64,000 nucleotides of DNA from CBFHMJ01 sp965656875. Lineage in GTDB: Bacteria; Pseudomonadota; Gammaproteobacteria; Enterobacterales; Alteromonadaceae. The position numbers were made by a program, and so were the translations under genes. The stretch is taken from the NCBI GenBank assembly GCA_965656875.1, contig CBFHMJ010000005.1:1-64000 (forward strand), written 5' to 3'. Shown piece by piece: positions 46,601 through 53,600 of the stretch. The notes under the pieces are model-generated. The model worked only from the letters and a program-made list of their open reading frames with translations. It was not told where the DNA came from and did not search any database. The first letter of the stretch is position 1. Each line of letters opens with the position of its first letter.

Positions 46601-47642
46601 TTGTAGTGGCGAAGCGCTGACCGTTGCGCAGCAACAGCAGTTCTTTGCGGTATCTGACGCCGGGCTTCACAACCTGTACGGCCCAACTGAAGCGGCAATT
46701 GACGTGACCTTTCATGCTTGTCAGCGTGATGCTGAATCGACGACAGTTCCAATCGGCAAAGCCATTGATAATGTTCAGTGTTATGTGCTGGATAGCCGTT
46801 ATCGGCAACAACCGCCGGGTATTGCCGGTGAACTGGTTATTGCGGGTGTTGGCCTGGCCCGTGGTTATTTCCACCGTGACGAATTAACCGCTGAAAAGTT
46901 CATTGATCTGCCGATTGATGGTGGAGAGCCCGTCCGTGTTTATCGCACAGGCGATTTGGCCCGTCGACTGGCCGATGGTTCGCTGGACTTCCTGGGACGT
47001 ATTGATCATCAGGTCAAAATCCGTGGCTTGCGCATTGAATTAAATGAAATTCAGTCTCAGTTAGAAGGCCATCCAAACGTTGAACAGGCGGCGGTTACCG
47101 CTCAGGGCGAAGGTGCGGATCAGTGGTTAACGGCGTTTATTGTTGCGGGTCATCAGACAGAAGCTGTGACCGATGAAACGGCGTTAACCCATGAGTTGCA
47201 GGTGTTATTGCGGTCAGAACTACCGGTTTATATGGTGCCAGCAGCGTTTGCGTATCTGGATGCACTACCGCTGAGCGCAAACGGTAAGCTGGACCGTAAG
47301 CAACTGCCCGACGTAAAACCTGCATTAACGTCAGAATTTATTGCCCCGGAAACTGACACTGAGCAACAAATTACCGCCATCTGGCAACAGGTGCTGCAAC
47401 ATTCTCAGCCGATTGGCGTTAACCACTCCTATTTTGAACTGGGTGGTAACTCACTTCAGGCGATGCAAATCGTCTCCCAGATCAGAGAACAGTATCCCTG
47501 TGAACTGGCGATTGCTGATCTGTTTTCCTTCCAGACCGTTCGTGAACTCGCACATTTTATTGATGCCGTATTGTCCGATGTTTCCGAGCCGCAGTTGTCT
47601 GATGATGCTGATTCCACCGAATTTGATGAAATGGAGTTTTAA
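31641..47642 (+). CDS. tetramodular NRPS: TubC_N-C-A(Ala)-T-C-A(Asn)-T-E-C-A(Ala)-T-E-C-A(Ser)-T
   Basis: 5333 residues from ATG 31641 (31644 equally possible). An in-frame GTG at 31581 adds 20 residues unlike any docking domain and is not preferred. TubC_N-like domain ~1-57. Module 1: C (~217), A (~706), T (Ser1105). Module 2: C with HHIVSDAWS (1309-1317, Ala for the motif Gly), A (~1794), T (Ser2183), E (~2365). Module 3: DCL C (~2838), A (~3329), T (Ser3725), E (~3907). Module 4: DCL C (~4375), A (~4869), T (Ser5271). By-eye codes: modules 1 and 3 D-L-F-N-N-A-L-T-Y-K (Ala); module 2 D-A-T-K-V-G-E-V-G-K (Asn, one residue from DLTKVGEVGK); module 4 D-V-W-H-F-S-L-I-D-K (Ser). Carriers before E domains show GGDSI. 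Predicted contribution: Ala, D-Asn, D-Ala, Ser. The acidic tail ends FDEMEF. The next gene begins 8 bases downstream. Confidence 0.96.
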   Translation: MMSINQLLERAARAGVFLYAEDEKLKFKLSVDEFPIELKQEIIAQKAELIEFLSAHRDDQKTERPAITVLNRTDYPDSLYPTSFAQRRLWFIDQFEQGSAEYNIPRAIEVTGAFQVDIAEQAIQAIIQRHEALRTVFVEKDGEPRQKILQHPEFSLTRIDLSHLHPDRQWHQVLNLAHADLTTGFALSTDLMLRASYIVLSDLADGTARGVLLFNTHHIASDGWSMSVLIREFVAEYDGLTRGVLADIPDLPVQYTDYAAWQRDWLQGDVLERQLAYWQQQLDDAPVVHQLPLDRSRPAVKQHAGKRLNSELSAVLSKQVTAFAQQHDMTPFMVIHAALTLTLTFYAGQSRFVVGTPVANRVDKKLESLIGFFVNTLVLHTHTEFTSLAEFLAHVRQVNLDAQSHQDIPFEQVVEACSTSRSMQHTPLFQVMLSMNTNESSELSLPGLTFAAISDDDVTAKYDLDVTIQLTEQGGSTSWVFDLSLFDETTVAQFDRHFIQVLDALVNTVDVLQSPGDIQQLSQHEQQSILQQLDGDHTSTAPQLLLHEAFEQHATNTPDALALVAGTERLTYQALNESANRLAHYLVAQGVGPDKPVGVYLTRSVNTIISVLAILKAGGAYVSLDPAYPQERLQYLIEDTGLTLVLTEQALTEQALTKQALTKKTLTGQTQSLALDSEEARSALADYPVTPLARRADPRHLSYLIYTSGSTGKPKGVAIAHRNSSAFIQWSLAYFSQQELSSVLFSTSLNFDLSVFELFAPLSAGGCIVLVKNILDLLEPSFNGEVITLINTVPSGIDAVAQSGRIPDSVMTINLAGEPLKKSLVNRLHEQHDLHRVVNLYGPSEDTTYSTVYEMKGPLTHEPKIGRPVGNTRAYVLSREQQLVPFGVAGELYLGGAGVARGYLNQAAMTAERFVPNPFLDDKTDVAGEQDFARLYRTGDLVRYDAQGELHFLGRLDDQVKIRGFRIEMGEIEHRLNDADSVHQSLVQVNETAGQTRLVAWVEPVDASIDDSTFIDAVRSQLQTELPDYMVPAAFVVIRDWPLLPNGKINKNALPAPDWHNTEQTYQPPETETEQMLVEIESTLLSVPAEQLSVTANFFESGGHSLIAVKLVSAIQQQFAKVISLKAVFEHHSIRQLAAVLDQLAVSTAHFPIEPAADQSRRYFPLSWAQQRLWFIDQLEQGSAEYNMPLAFEISGEFDYQLANTALQAIVARHSSLRTLFTTIDEQAQQHIIEPAFQLTIVHAQGEQTTALSAEQQLNDAIRDEQKTPFDLSRELPIRGRFLVLSASDDKTQQSATISTRGVLLLTMHHIVSDAWSLSILMQEFVHAYQDLTQGKPVELPALPLQYVDYAVWQREMLPADVYDKQLAFWRETLHQLPVTHSIPLDKPRPAQSAWRGRRVSGRINQQQVASLMMLAKRFNLTPFMLYHAVISLVLAKHSTRDMADQAAADIVIGTPVANRTQAGLESVIGFFVNTLVLRLNVGEQSLGDFLAQVRQVNIDAQAHQDVPFEQVVDHCQVTRSTAHAPLFQIMLNMNTVEQGDIALPGLTVTNVSGGSDVAKFDLDIAVQQSDQGATISWIYDTALFEQSRIERLSRHVEQLLATLALDADHHRSITEIECQSTNELETLRVALNQTAVPVDDRQTLQQQIEAIAASNPGAIAVVDDNHPQGLSYQALNQAANRLATQLVDQSMTNERVGVYLSRSANTLVTVLAALKAGLAWVPLDPALPSARIQTIVEDAELSLIVVEHEQVAMSALPALNVTYLDISTVISAAGGETNPPCMTTGDSIAYVLYTSGSTGKPKGVAVYQKGLLNYLSHAVERYWTADIKHAIVSSTLSFDATLTTLLSPLLCGKTVVMLQQEDVIPALTAQLKSDAAGLFKVAPAHLEALSASFEKPVATPHVLVIGGEQLTGQLIQQLQALLPGATFINEYGPTETVVGCCEYYVYPGDTVDSRMAIPIGTPIRNTRLLVLDEHRRPVPFGSVGELYIAGAGVAQGYINRPEQTADAFVRLAHESQAYRTGDLVRYLESGDLVFIGRIDHQIKLRGYRIETAEIEQQINQYPGIRQSVVRVIQSKNVRQLVAWLVGDNSAADITALEQQLAQTLPDYMIPGRFVVVDDIPLTVNGKIDLDKLPQPTMETAQDYLPASNDVEQQLVTLWSGLLNMTPEQLSVTANFFTLGGDSILSIQLVSRAARAGLFFTVKDLFNAQTIRRLAPRVSTGQSVNAEQGDVIGELPLLPVQQDFFLDETDLHHYNQSVLLTTPVDFDADCLPAVMAALVARHDVFRLRFTKTQGEWRAESLPLDGFPFEHIVDLVDGEPLSSRDITSRCDQAQRSLWPENGRLIKAVYMPEIQGEDAGRLLLVIHHLVMDGVSWRILLTDLEQLYRQHQAQQPLQLAAKTSSYQQWSAALNEQDISVEEQRWWQEQHAPESFSFANTFAAESVGSSSIQTQQLSSLSMQLDEATTRQLISQVPQAYNTQINEVLLAALLMATKDIADEFGGESSLRIALESHGRDSQHINARSGLLDLSETIGWFTTIYPLLLSSQHGEPGELLCDIKEHYRAVPRSGLGAFTCLKAVSETHQVQKPELLFNYLGQFDQTIEQAGVFGVAPESSGDQISPNRYQPFGMVMNGKIAFGQLSFTLSYDASVYPETGMNVFLLAFEQGLRTLITHCCEAPRRLLTPTDLPLTSLSRDEVNRWQQQHELIDIYPATGMQQGLLFHSLLAESSYVTQTSVTFSRLDNDVFKQTWQAVIDRQSVFRTAFAGLDQGRAHQLIRRAVDIHWYEEDLQQLSSAEQQAYLAQWLERDRQQGFVIDQAPLMRLALFTLADNDTRFVWSHHHALLDGWSVPLIFQDITACYQAIAANQPLPACETGDYRQYVEWLTQQDEQQSLAFWRQSLEAVEQPTPLPRLLTDEKNIPEKTEFSTRFNQQETASLKALAAASNTTVNVILQAAWSLILAGYNDETMVVFGAVTSGRPAELTDVETIAGLFINTVPVVVDTRGQQTVTDWLQTIHRAHIDREQHSYLPLVEIQKQRAQGQETQDSAVSELFDSLIVFENYPIADALTESAAQSDDPSRFVVEQVDMVEGTNYGLTLVANQTDVLSVRFESTQHAYSKGQLAALADQLHRVMMQLTQHTTHSTVSDIQLLSAGQQTLLLSTFNQTALPVQPDLLLHQAFEQHATNTPDALALIAGTERLTYQALNESANRLAHYLVAQGVDPDKPVGVHMTRSVNTIISVLAILKAGGAYVSLDPAYPQERLQYLIEDTGLTLVLTEQALTEQALTKKTLSGQAQSLALDSEEARSALADYPVTPLARRADPRHLSYLIYTSGSTGKPKGVAIAHSNSSAFIQWSLAYFSREELSSVLFSTSLNFDLSVFELFAPLSAGGCIVLVKNILDLLEPSFNGEGITLINTVPSGIDAVAQSGRIPDSVMTINLAGEPLKKSLVNRLHEQHDLHRVVNLYGPSEDTTYSTVYEMKGPLTHEPKIGRPVGNTRAYVLNREQQLVPFGVAGELYLGGAGVARGYLNQAAMTAERFVPNPFLDDKADVAGEQNFARLYRTGDLVRYDAQGELHFLGRLDDQVKIRGFRIEMGEIEHRLNDADSVHQSLVQVNETTGQARLVAWVEPVDALIDDSSFIDAVRSQLQTELPDYMVPAAFVVIRDWPLLPNGKINKKALPTPTFSQGDQFVAATNDTERTLQHIWQSLLQGDLPGIHDNFFMSGGDSILAIQLVSAARDAGITLSLQDIFDANTIALQAQRAAEAPQKHCDQSSSQGELMLLPIQQHFLTSNAADVAHHYNQSIMLTVPDGLSLEFLEQAGEMLLQRHDVLRLSFEQSGAGWRGFYRQLGRETQGAVVQQHVASGRWDDAVMARHGQQIQSSFSLSDGRLFSMNLLRADDKSRLLLVAHHLIVDGVSWRILVSDLQRLWQQFSAGEPLKLAAKTSSYQQWSQALLAWGNELPNSDVGFWQSQQALSPETIPTKEGFTATSDEQAGLRTDSDAVSITLNETITSALSGAANRTYHTTVNELLLSGLWLALHRQFGLNAVEIALEGHGRETISDQLDLTETVGWFTSLYPLVLFAESSTPDVVIKGIKEHYRQRPENGLSYGVHRYLTHTLPQGKRPQILFNYLGQLDAHEQGNESEFRLSDEPMGSNLHPFMQREFPIAINGHIAKGQLHFTLDYANAHFYADHISDFAEQFKQALQDITVHCQTARSTFTPSDFPYATLTPPQLEHWQQAFDDIEGIYDATSMQQGMFYHTQLQPDAYLTQITLQLTGTLDENAFIEAWQQVSQRHDVFRSVFVGEQQQLLRIVRNNVMLDHQILDWSAYTEDAFHSALTALKTADRAKGFDLAVAPLQRIYLIRQSATQWQMLWTHHHMLLDGWCVPLVYNDVMQAYQAVVDNPDALTTAPPVSLEPYYRWLQQQSDEDATQYWQNYLVDFSAPTPLAIDLQADHKVIASASDDQPVSASQDIHWTLSDDVTQALTALARRHGVTMNTLMQFVWGYLLHRYSGESSVLFGTVVSGRPAEVPNIEQMAGLFINSIPVKLAFSPDQDIADHLIAFNRQFHHSQQFSYLALSDIQAVTNCPPATALFDSLLVFENYPTDLTAASEHASHQGLQVTASETQEHTAYPLTLLVNHSDQIGLTLSYQPQRFDSVTAARVAEHVAGLLEQLALCQKPNDLKLITHDEQQLLAACHDTAFDYDLTTLPHHYVEKLAEQQPEQTAVIDAATGQSLSYQALNASANQLAHYLIEQGVGPNQSDCFVALHLERSLELVIAILATMKAGGAYVPLDTQLPTKRKAFILREISAPVVLTDSDDALILTDETDTTDYPQVVLTSAAFSEHLKTRPTTNPVIPALSEHALAYMIYTSGTTGVPKGVMVEHSALLNRIQWMQRQYQLLPGHRILQKTPYSFDVSVWEFVWPWLAGATLVIAAPEGHKDPDYLATQISQQQISHIHFVPSMLQVFVQHIASTGQTSSLTSLQDVFCSGEALTVAQQQQFFAVSDAGLHNLYGPTEAAIDVTFHACQRDAESTTVPIGKAIDNVQCYVLDSRYRQQPPGIAGELVIAGVGLARGYFHRDELTAEKFIDLPIDGGEPVRVYRTGDLARRLADGSLDFLGRIDHQVKIRGLRIELNEIQSQLEGHPNVEQAAVTAQGEGADQWLTAFIVAGHQTEAVTDETALTHELQVLLRSELPVYMVPAAFAYLDALPLSANGKLDRKQLPDVKPALTSEFIAPETDTEQQITAIWQQVLQHSQPIGVNHSYFELGGNSLQAMQIVSQIREQYPCELAIADLFSFQTVRELAHFIDAVLSDVSEPQLSDDADSTEFDEMEF
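33274..34804 (+). repeat. Ala-type A-domain direct repeat, copy 1
   Basis: Covers essentially the whole adenylation domain of module 1 and is nearly identical at DNA level to 41158-42673, with single mismatches spaced tens of bases apart and one 15-base length difference. Similarity drops sharply on both sides, at the C/A linker and just after the A10 lysine segment. Confidence 0.92.
33576..33650 (+). repeat. 15-bp tandem repeat, five units
   Basis: Five units starting TTAAC (TTAACCGAGCAGGCA type) encode LTEQA-LTEQA-LTKQA-LTKKT-LTGQT in a surface linker of the A domain upstream of the A3 motif. The paralogous A domain has four units. Confidence 0.9.
41158..42673 (+). repeat. Ala-type A-domain direct repeat, copy 2
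   Basis: Adenylation domain of module 3, nearly identical to 33274-34804. Both copies keep the same specificity residues, so both modules should load Ala. The flanking C and T domains differ: copy 2 is followed by a carrier of the E-partner type (SGGDSI), copy 1 by an ordinary one (SGGHSL). Confidence 0.92.
41460..41519 (+). repeat. 15-bp tandem repeat, four units
   Basis: Units TTAACCGAGCAGGCA, TTAACCGAGCAAGCG, TTAACTAAGAAGACA and TTAAGCGGACAGGCG. The second unit looks like a fusion of units 2 and 3 of the five-unit copy, consistent with loss of one unit by slippage or unequal exchange. Confidence 0.88.
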
Positions 47643-47650
47643 CCCTCACC

Positions 47651-50600
47651 ATGATCGAATTATTGAAACAACTGGAACAAAAAAACATACGCATAGAAGC
47701 GGTTGATGGCGCTTTGAAAGTAAAAGCGCCAAAAGGGGCAATGACGCCCGATCTGGCAACAGCGATAAAAACCAACAAAGACAAGCTATTGCACTTTCTG
47801 GAGCGTCGTCAGGCTGTGGCATCAACCCAGGCCACCAGCGGTATTCAGGCAACAGACCGAAGCAAACGATTACCCGCTTCATGGTCGCAACAACGACTCT
47901 GGTTTATCGATCAACTATCGGGAACGAGTGTCGAATACAACCTGGCATCGGCATTAAAGTTCGAAGGAAAGCTCGAACTGGATGCGCTTCAACACAGTTT
48001 GAATGAAATTGTGCAACGTCATGAAGTGTTACGCACAACGTTTCGGGTGGAAGATGATGTTTGCTGTCAGCATATTCAACAGCAAGTGACATTACCGCTG
48101 ATTGTTAAAGATTTAACCAGCCATCAGCAACCCGACACGGCACTGAACTCGTTGATGGAACAAGAAGCACTGACACCGTTTAATCTGGCTGAAGACCTGA
48201 TGTTACGGGTGACGGTGATCAAACTGGCGGAACAGGTGCATGTGTTGTTACTAACGATGCATCACATCGCCGCTGACGGTTGGTCGATGAATATTCTGGT
48301 GAGTGAATTCAGCCAGTTTTATCAAGCCTTTTTACAACATGAACAACCCAGTTTGCCACCCTTAAGCATTCAATACGCGGATTATGCCGCCTGGCAACGT
48401 GAAACATTAGATGAGAATAAACGAGCGTCATTGCTTAGTTACTGGACAGAACGTCTGGCCGACAGCCCCGCAATTCATAGCCTACCGCTGGATTATCCCC
48501 GCCCGGAAAAACAGCAATTTACCGCCGGGCATATTCCTTACCGAATCGATAAACAGCGCTTACAAGGACTGGAGCAGTTAGCCGTAAAAGCCGGGGCAAC
48601 TTTGTCGATGGTTCTTCAGGCAGCTTACGCCCTGGTATTGGGTCGCTTTAGCGACAGTAATGACATCGTGATGGGGATTCCGAATGCTGGCCGAACCACG
48701 ACGGGTGTCGAACCGTTAATTGGCTTTTTCATCAATACCCTGGTCAATCGCATCCAATTGCAACCGGATGAGTCATTTGTTGAATTGCTGGCGCGTGTAA
48801 AACAACAAACGCTTGCTGACTACACTCATCAGGCATTGCCCTTCGAACTGCTGGTTGATGAACTAAACCCAACCCGGAATCTCGCCTGGAATCCTGTTTG
48901 CCAAATCAAATTTGTGTTGCAGAACCATCGGGAAGCGGCGGCTTCCGATCAGCAACAAGGGTTAATGCTACCGAATCTGGCGGTTACGCCGATGTCTCAG
49001 GATACGGATCATGTCCGGTTTGATCTCGATTTAACCTGTGTGGAATCGTCGGACGGATTAGTCGTGAACTGGCGTTATCAGACGGCACTATTTCATCCCG
49101 CCAGTATCGAACGGATTGCAGCCAGTTTTGATACCCTGATTTCTCAGATTCTGGCGGAACCGACAACGCCGTATCAACAACTGTCTATGATGACCCCGGC
49201 TCAGCGAGCCGACGAACTGGCGGCTTCTGTTGGAATCGCCGCCAGTGACCGCAGAGACAGCACGATTGTTGAAGATATTATTGTTCAGGCTGCACGCACG
49301 CCAGAGCAACTTGCAGTCTTTCATGATGGTTCTTCATTGTCATACCGTGAGCTGGTCGAGAAAGCGAATCAGTTAGCCTGGTATCTGGATGAACTGGAGA
49401 TTGGCCCTGGCAGCCGGGTTGCGGTTTACATGGCACGAACACCGCTGTTGCTGGTGGCATTGCTTGGCATTATGCGTGCTGGTGCCGCTTATGTGCCGAT
49501 ACCACCGGGTGCCGGTGAAAATCGGTTGGCAACGATTCTGGCCGATGAAGATACTGAACTGGTATTAGTCTCGTCATCTATGCTGGGAGAGCTACCGGTT
49601 TCCGGCGTTGATGTATTGATTCTGGATGAGCAGGAATGGCCGCTGGATGATTATGAAACCCATGCGCCTGATGTCGCATGCAATCTCGATGATAATGCGT
49701 ATGTGATCTATACCTCTGGCTCAACAGGGAAGCCAAAAGGTGTGGAAATCACCCATCGTGGGTTAATCGATTACTGTGCATTCAGCCTGAATCATTATTA
49801 TCACGATAAGCTGTCCGGCTCCCTGGTCGTGACGTCTCACGGTTTTGATATCGTGGTGCCAGCGTTATATGTTCCTTTGATGGCGGGTGGAACCGTTAAT
49901 TTGACGCCGTGGAACGATGAGATTGAGGCAATGATTGCGGCGTTTAGCGCCGACGAACAATCATGGCTGGTACGCATGACACCGATGCATGTCGAAGGTT
50001 TCCTGGCAACGGCGGGCGATCAGACGTTTTCGGGTCGTCATGTATTTGTTATTGGCGGGGAAGCTTTCCTTGCGGATGTCGGGCAACGGCTGCAACAAGC
50101 GTGTCCGAACAGCATCATTTACAATCATTACGGGCCAACCGAAGCCGTTGTTGGCTGTTGTATATTCCCGTTGAGCGAACATTTACAACAGGGTGAGACG
50201 TTTTCGGGTGCTTTACCCATCGGCTATGCGATGGAAAATACCCACTTGTTGGTGCTGGATGAACAGCAACAACTTCAGGTGCCGGGCGCGGCAGGTGAAC
50301 TTTATGTCGGCGGTCCTTGTCTGGCCCGTGGTTATCTGCATGATGCCGGAAAAACCGCGGAAGCCTTTGTAGCAAATCCAATCTCAGACTATTCCGATCA
50401 GTTATCTCGTTTATATCGTACTGGCGATAAAGTGCGTCGTTTACCATCGGGCGCATTAACCTTTATTGGTCGCGCAGATGATCAGGTGAAATTACGGGGT
50501 TATCGAATCGAACCGGGAGAAGTCGCCAGTTTACTGCAACAGTTACCGGGCGTTAGTCAGGCCGTTGTTGGGCTGGTCGGCGAAGGAATTGATGCGGCAC

Positions 50601-53600
50601 TGGCGGCCTGGATTGTACCTGAGAATACCGCCATTGTTGACGCGATGAGTGACGAATTTATTCGTCAGCTAGAAGAAGGACTGGACGGACAATTACCCGC
50701 CTACATGATGCCGACTCGCTGGCAGTTGTTAGCCTCATTGCCCCTCAATGCTAATGGCAAACTGAATCGTAAAGCCTTGCCGGAACCGGGAAAATCTCAT
50801 GAAGGTGAGCAGCAATTAGCTTATGCCAGTAATGCGCTGGAGCAACAGATCGCCACTATCTGGCAAACGGTTTTAAAACACGATGGCGATGTGCCGGTTA
50901 ATCAGGGATTTTTCAGATTGGGCGGTCATTCATTGCTGGCGGTGATGGTTATCAGTCAGTTGAATGAAGCATTTGATATTCAACTGACCGTAAGAGATTT
51001 ATTTGATTGCAACACGGTTGCAGCTCTGGCACAGCGTATCGCCGACAATCAGGGCGCAACGAAACAGGTCATTTTGCCAGCAGAAAGGCTGGCCGATGGA
51101 ATGCCCTTGTCGTTTGCCCAGCAACGTATCTGGTTTGTCGAACAACTGGAATCTGGCAGTAGTCAGTTCAATATGCCCGCAGCGCTTCGAATTAAAGGCG
51201 AATTGCGGGTGGATTGCGTCTTACAAGCGTGTAATGCCTTAATCACTCGCCATGAAATCCTGCGTACACGATTTACGACCCGTGCTGATAATACGCCAGT
51301 ACAAAAAGTTAGTGAGAGCGCGAATCTGATTTTGCAAACCCACACCGTGACAGGCTCCGACGAGCAGCAAGTTGCTCAGGCTGGCCGGATTATCGATGCT
51401 GATGCGGAGAAACCATTCAATCTGCAAACGGATTTACTGTTGCGGGTTGGCTTAATTGAATTTGCACAAGACGACCATGTGCTGTTCTTCACGGTGCATC
51501 ATATTGCGGCGGATGGTTGGTCTTTGGATATTCTATTTGACGAGTTTGTGCAGTTTTATCAGGCAGCTAAATCGGGCGAAGCGGCAAGCTTACCGCCGTT
51601 AGCGATTCAATATGCAGATTTTGCGGCCTGGCAACGATCCGACGAGCAGGCCGAACAACAACACGCCGCCCTTGAATACTGGACATCCCTGTTGGCTGAT
51701 GCACCGGCGACACATCGTTTACCGCTGGAGCAACCTCGCTCAAGCGCCACGCTGGAAGGCGGAGCAAAACTTGAGACACAGATTCCTGCCCGATTGAGTG
51801 AATCACTGAAACAACTGGCCGCCAGTCAGGATGCGACCTTGTTTATGGCGCTGCAAGCCAGTTTTGCATTGTTACTGGGACGATTCAGTCGTGAGCAGGA
51901 CATTGTGATGGGAATGCCTGCGGTAGGACGCCCGGTTCAGTCGTGCGAATCCTTGATTGGATTGTTTTTAAATACCCTGGTGTTAAGGACGACATTGACT
52001 GAGAGCGATAGCTTCGTTGAACTGCTAAACCGAACTCGCGAACATCATCTTGATGTTCATCAACATGCTGAACTGCCATTTGAGCATCTGGTCGAAGCAA
52101 TCAACCCAGAACGTTCGTTATATCACACGCCGATTTTCCAGGTGTTTATCAACATGAACAATGCCGAGCGTGATGTTACGGCGTTGCAGGATAATCAGGT
52201 ATCGGCATTTGCCCGCGATGACGCGCAAGACAGCAAGTATGACCTGACGTTATACCTTCGGGAATCGTCAGGGGGAATTCAGTGTACGTTCGCCTACAAT
52301 CAACACCTGTTCAGTACCGAGACTATTCAGTCACTGGCGACAGAGTTTGAATATCTGCTGTCTCAGGTGGTTAAGCAACCGGAGCAGGCGCTTTCTGCGT
52401 TACGCTGGCGACAACAGCAAGGATTTACACAGCCGACCGTCGAATCTGCCATTGATCAACTGGCTCACACTCGTTTCGAACAACTGGCCGCGACCCGACC
52501 TGATGACATCGCACTGTATATCAGTGAAAAGAATGCGGATACCGACACCATTAGCTACCAGCAACTGAATGATCAGGCGAATCAACTCGCACACTGGTTA
52601 ATGCACGAACAGGCGTTAAACGTGGGGGATTGTGTAGGATTATGCACCGAACGTAACCAATATCGCTTTATTGCTGCGTTGGCTGTGTTAAAAGCCGGTG
52701 GTGTGATGGTTCCCCTGTCTCGCGATTTACCGTCGGCCAGACTGCGTTATATGGCTGGTGATGCGCAAGTGAAATGCATTCTTGCTGATGATGAACCTGA
52801 CGTGGCATTCGACGCACCGGTTGTTCTTCTGAATCATAAAAATACGTCTCACGACAGCCGTTCAATCCAGGCGGAACTGTCTAATCAGCCCACTCACAAT
52901 CCAGTTCTTGAAGCGGAGCATCAGCCGGAACTGGCACACATCATTTATACCTCGGGATCAACCGGGCAGCCAAAAGGTGTGCTCGGTACTCATGCCGCTA
53001 CTGTGCATCGGGTGAACTGGATGTTGCAGCAATGGCCGTTTGCCGCAACTGAAATTAATGCGCATATCACGTCAATGTCGTTTATTCGTGGTATCTGGGA
53101 GTTGTTTGTCGGCTTGTCTGCGGGCGTACCGCAAGTCGTATTGTCACGAGACACGGTGAAAGATGCGGTTCACTTTAGTCAGGCTGTTCGTCAGTTCAAC
53201 ATCACGCGACTGGTAACGACGCCATCTCATCTGCGTAATTTGCTTCAGGATAACGCCGGTTTTAGCGACCGCTTCGAACAGATTAAACACTGGTTCGTCA
53301 GTGGTGAATCGTTCCCGGATGAACTGGCGCGTTATGTGGTCAGGCAGCTTCCTGAAACCCGGTTCACTAATCTGTATGGCTCAACGGAAGTGATGTCGGA
53401 TGTGTTGATGCAACCCATTACATCAGCGACGACTAATATGGTTGGGCGCATGCCGCTGGGTGACGCCGTTGCCGGACATGCGGTGAATGTGCTGGATGAG
53501 CAGTTGCAACCTGTGCCGCCGGGTGCGGTTGGTGAGCTGGTGGTGTCCGGCGCTCAGGTTGCGCACGGATATCTTGGTAGACAACAGCAGTCTGAGGCCG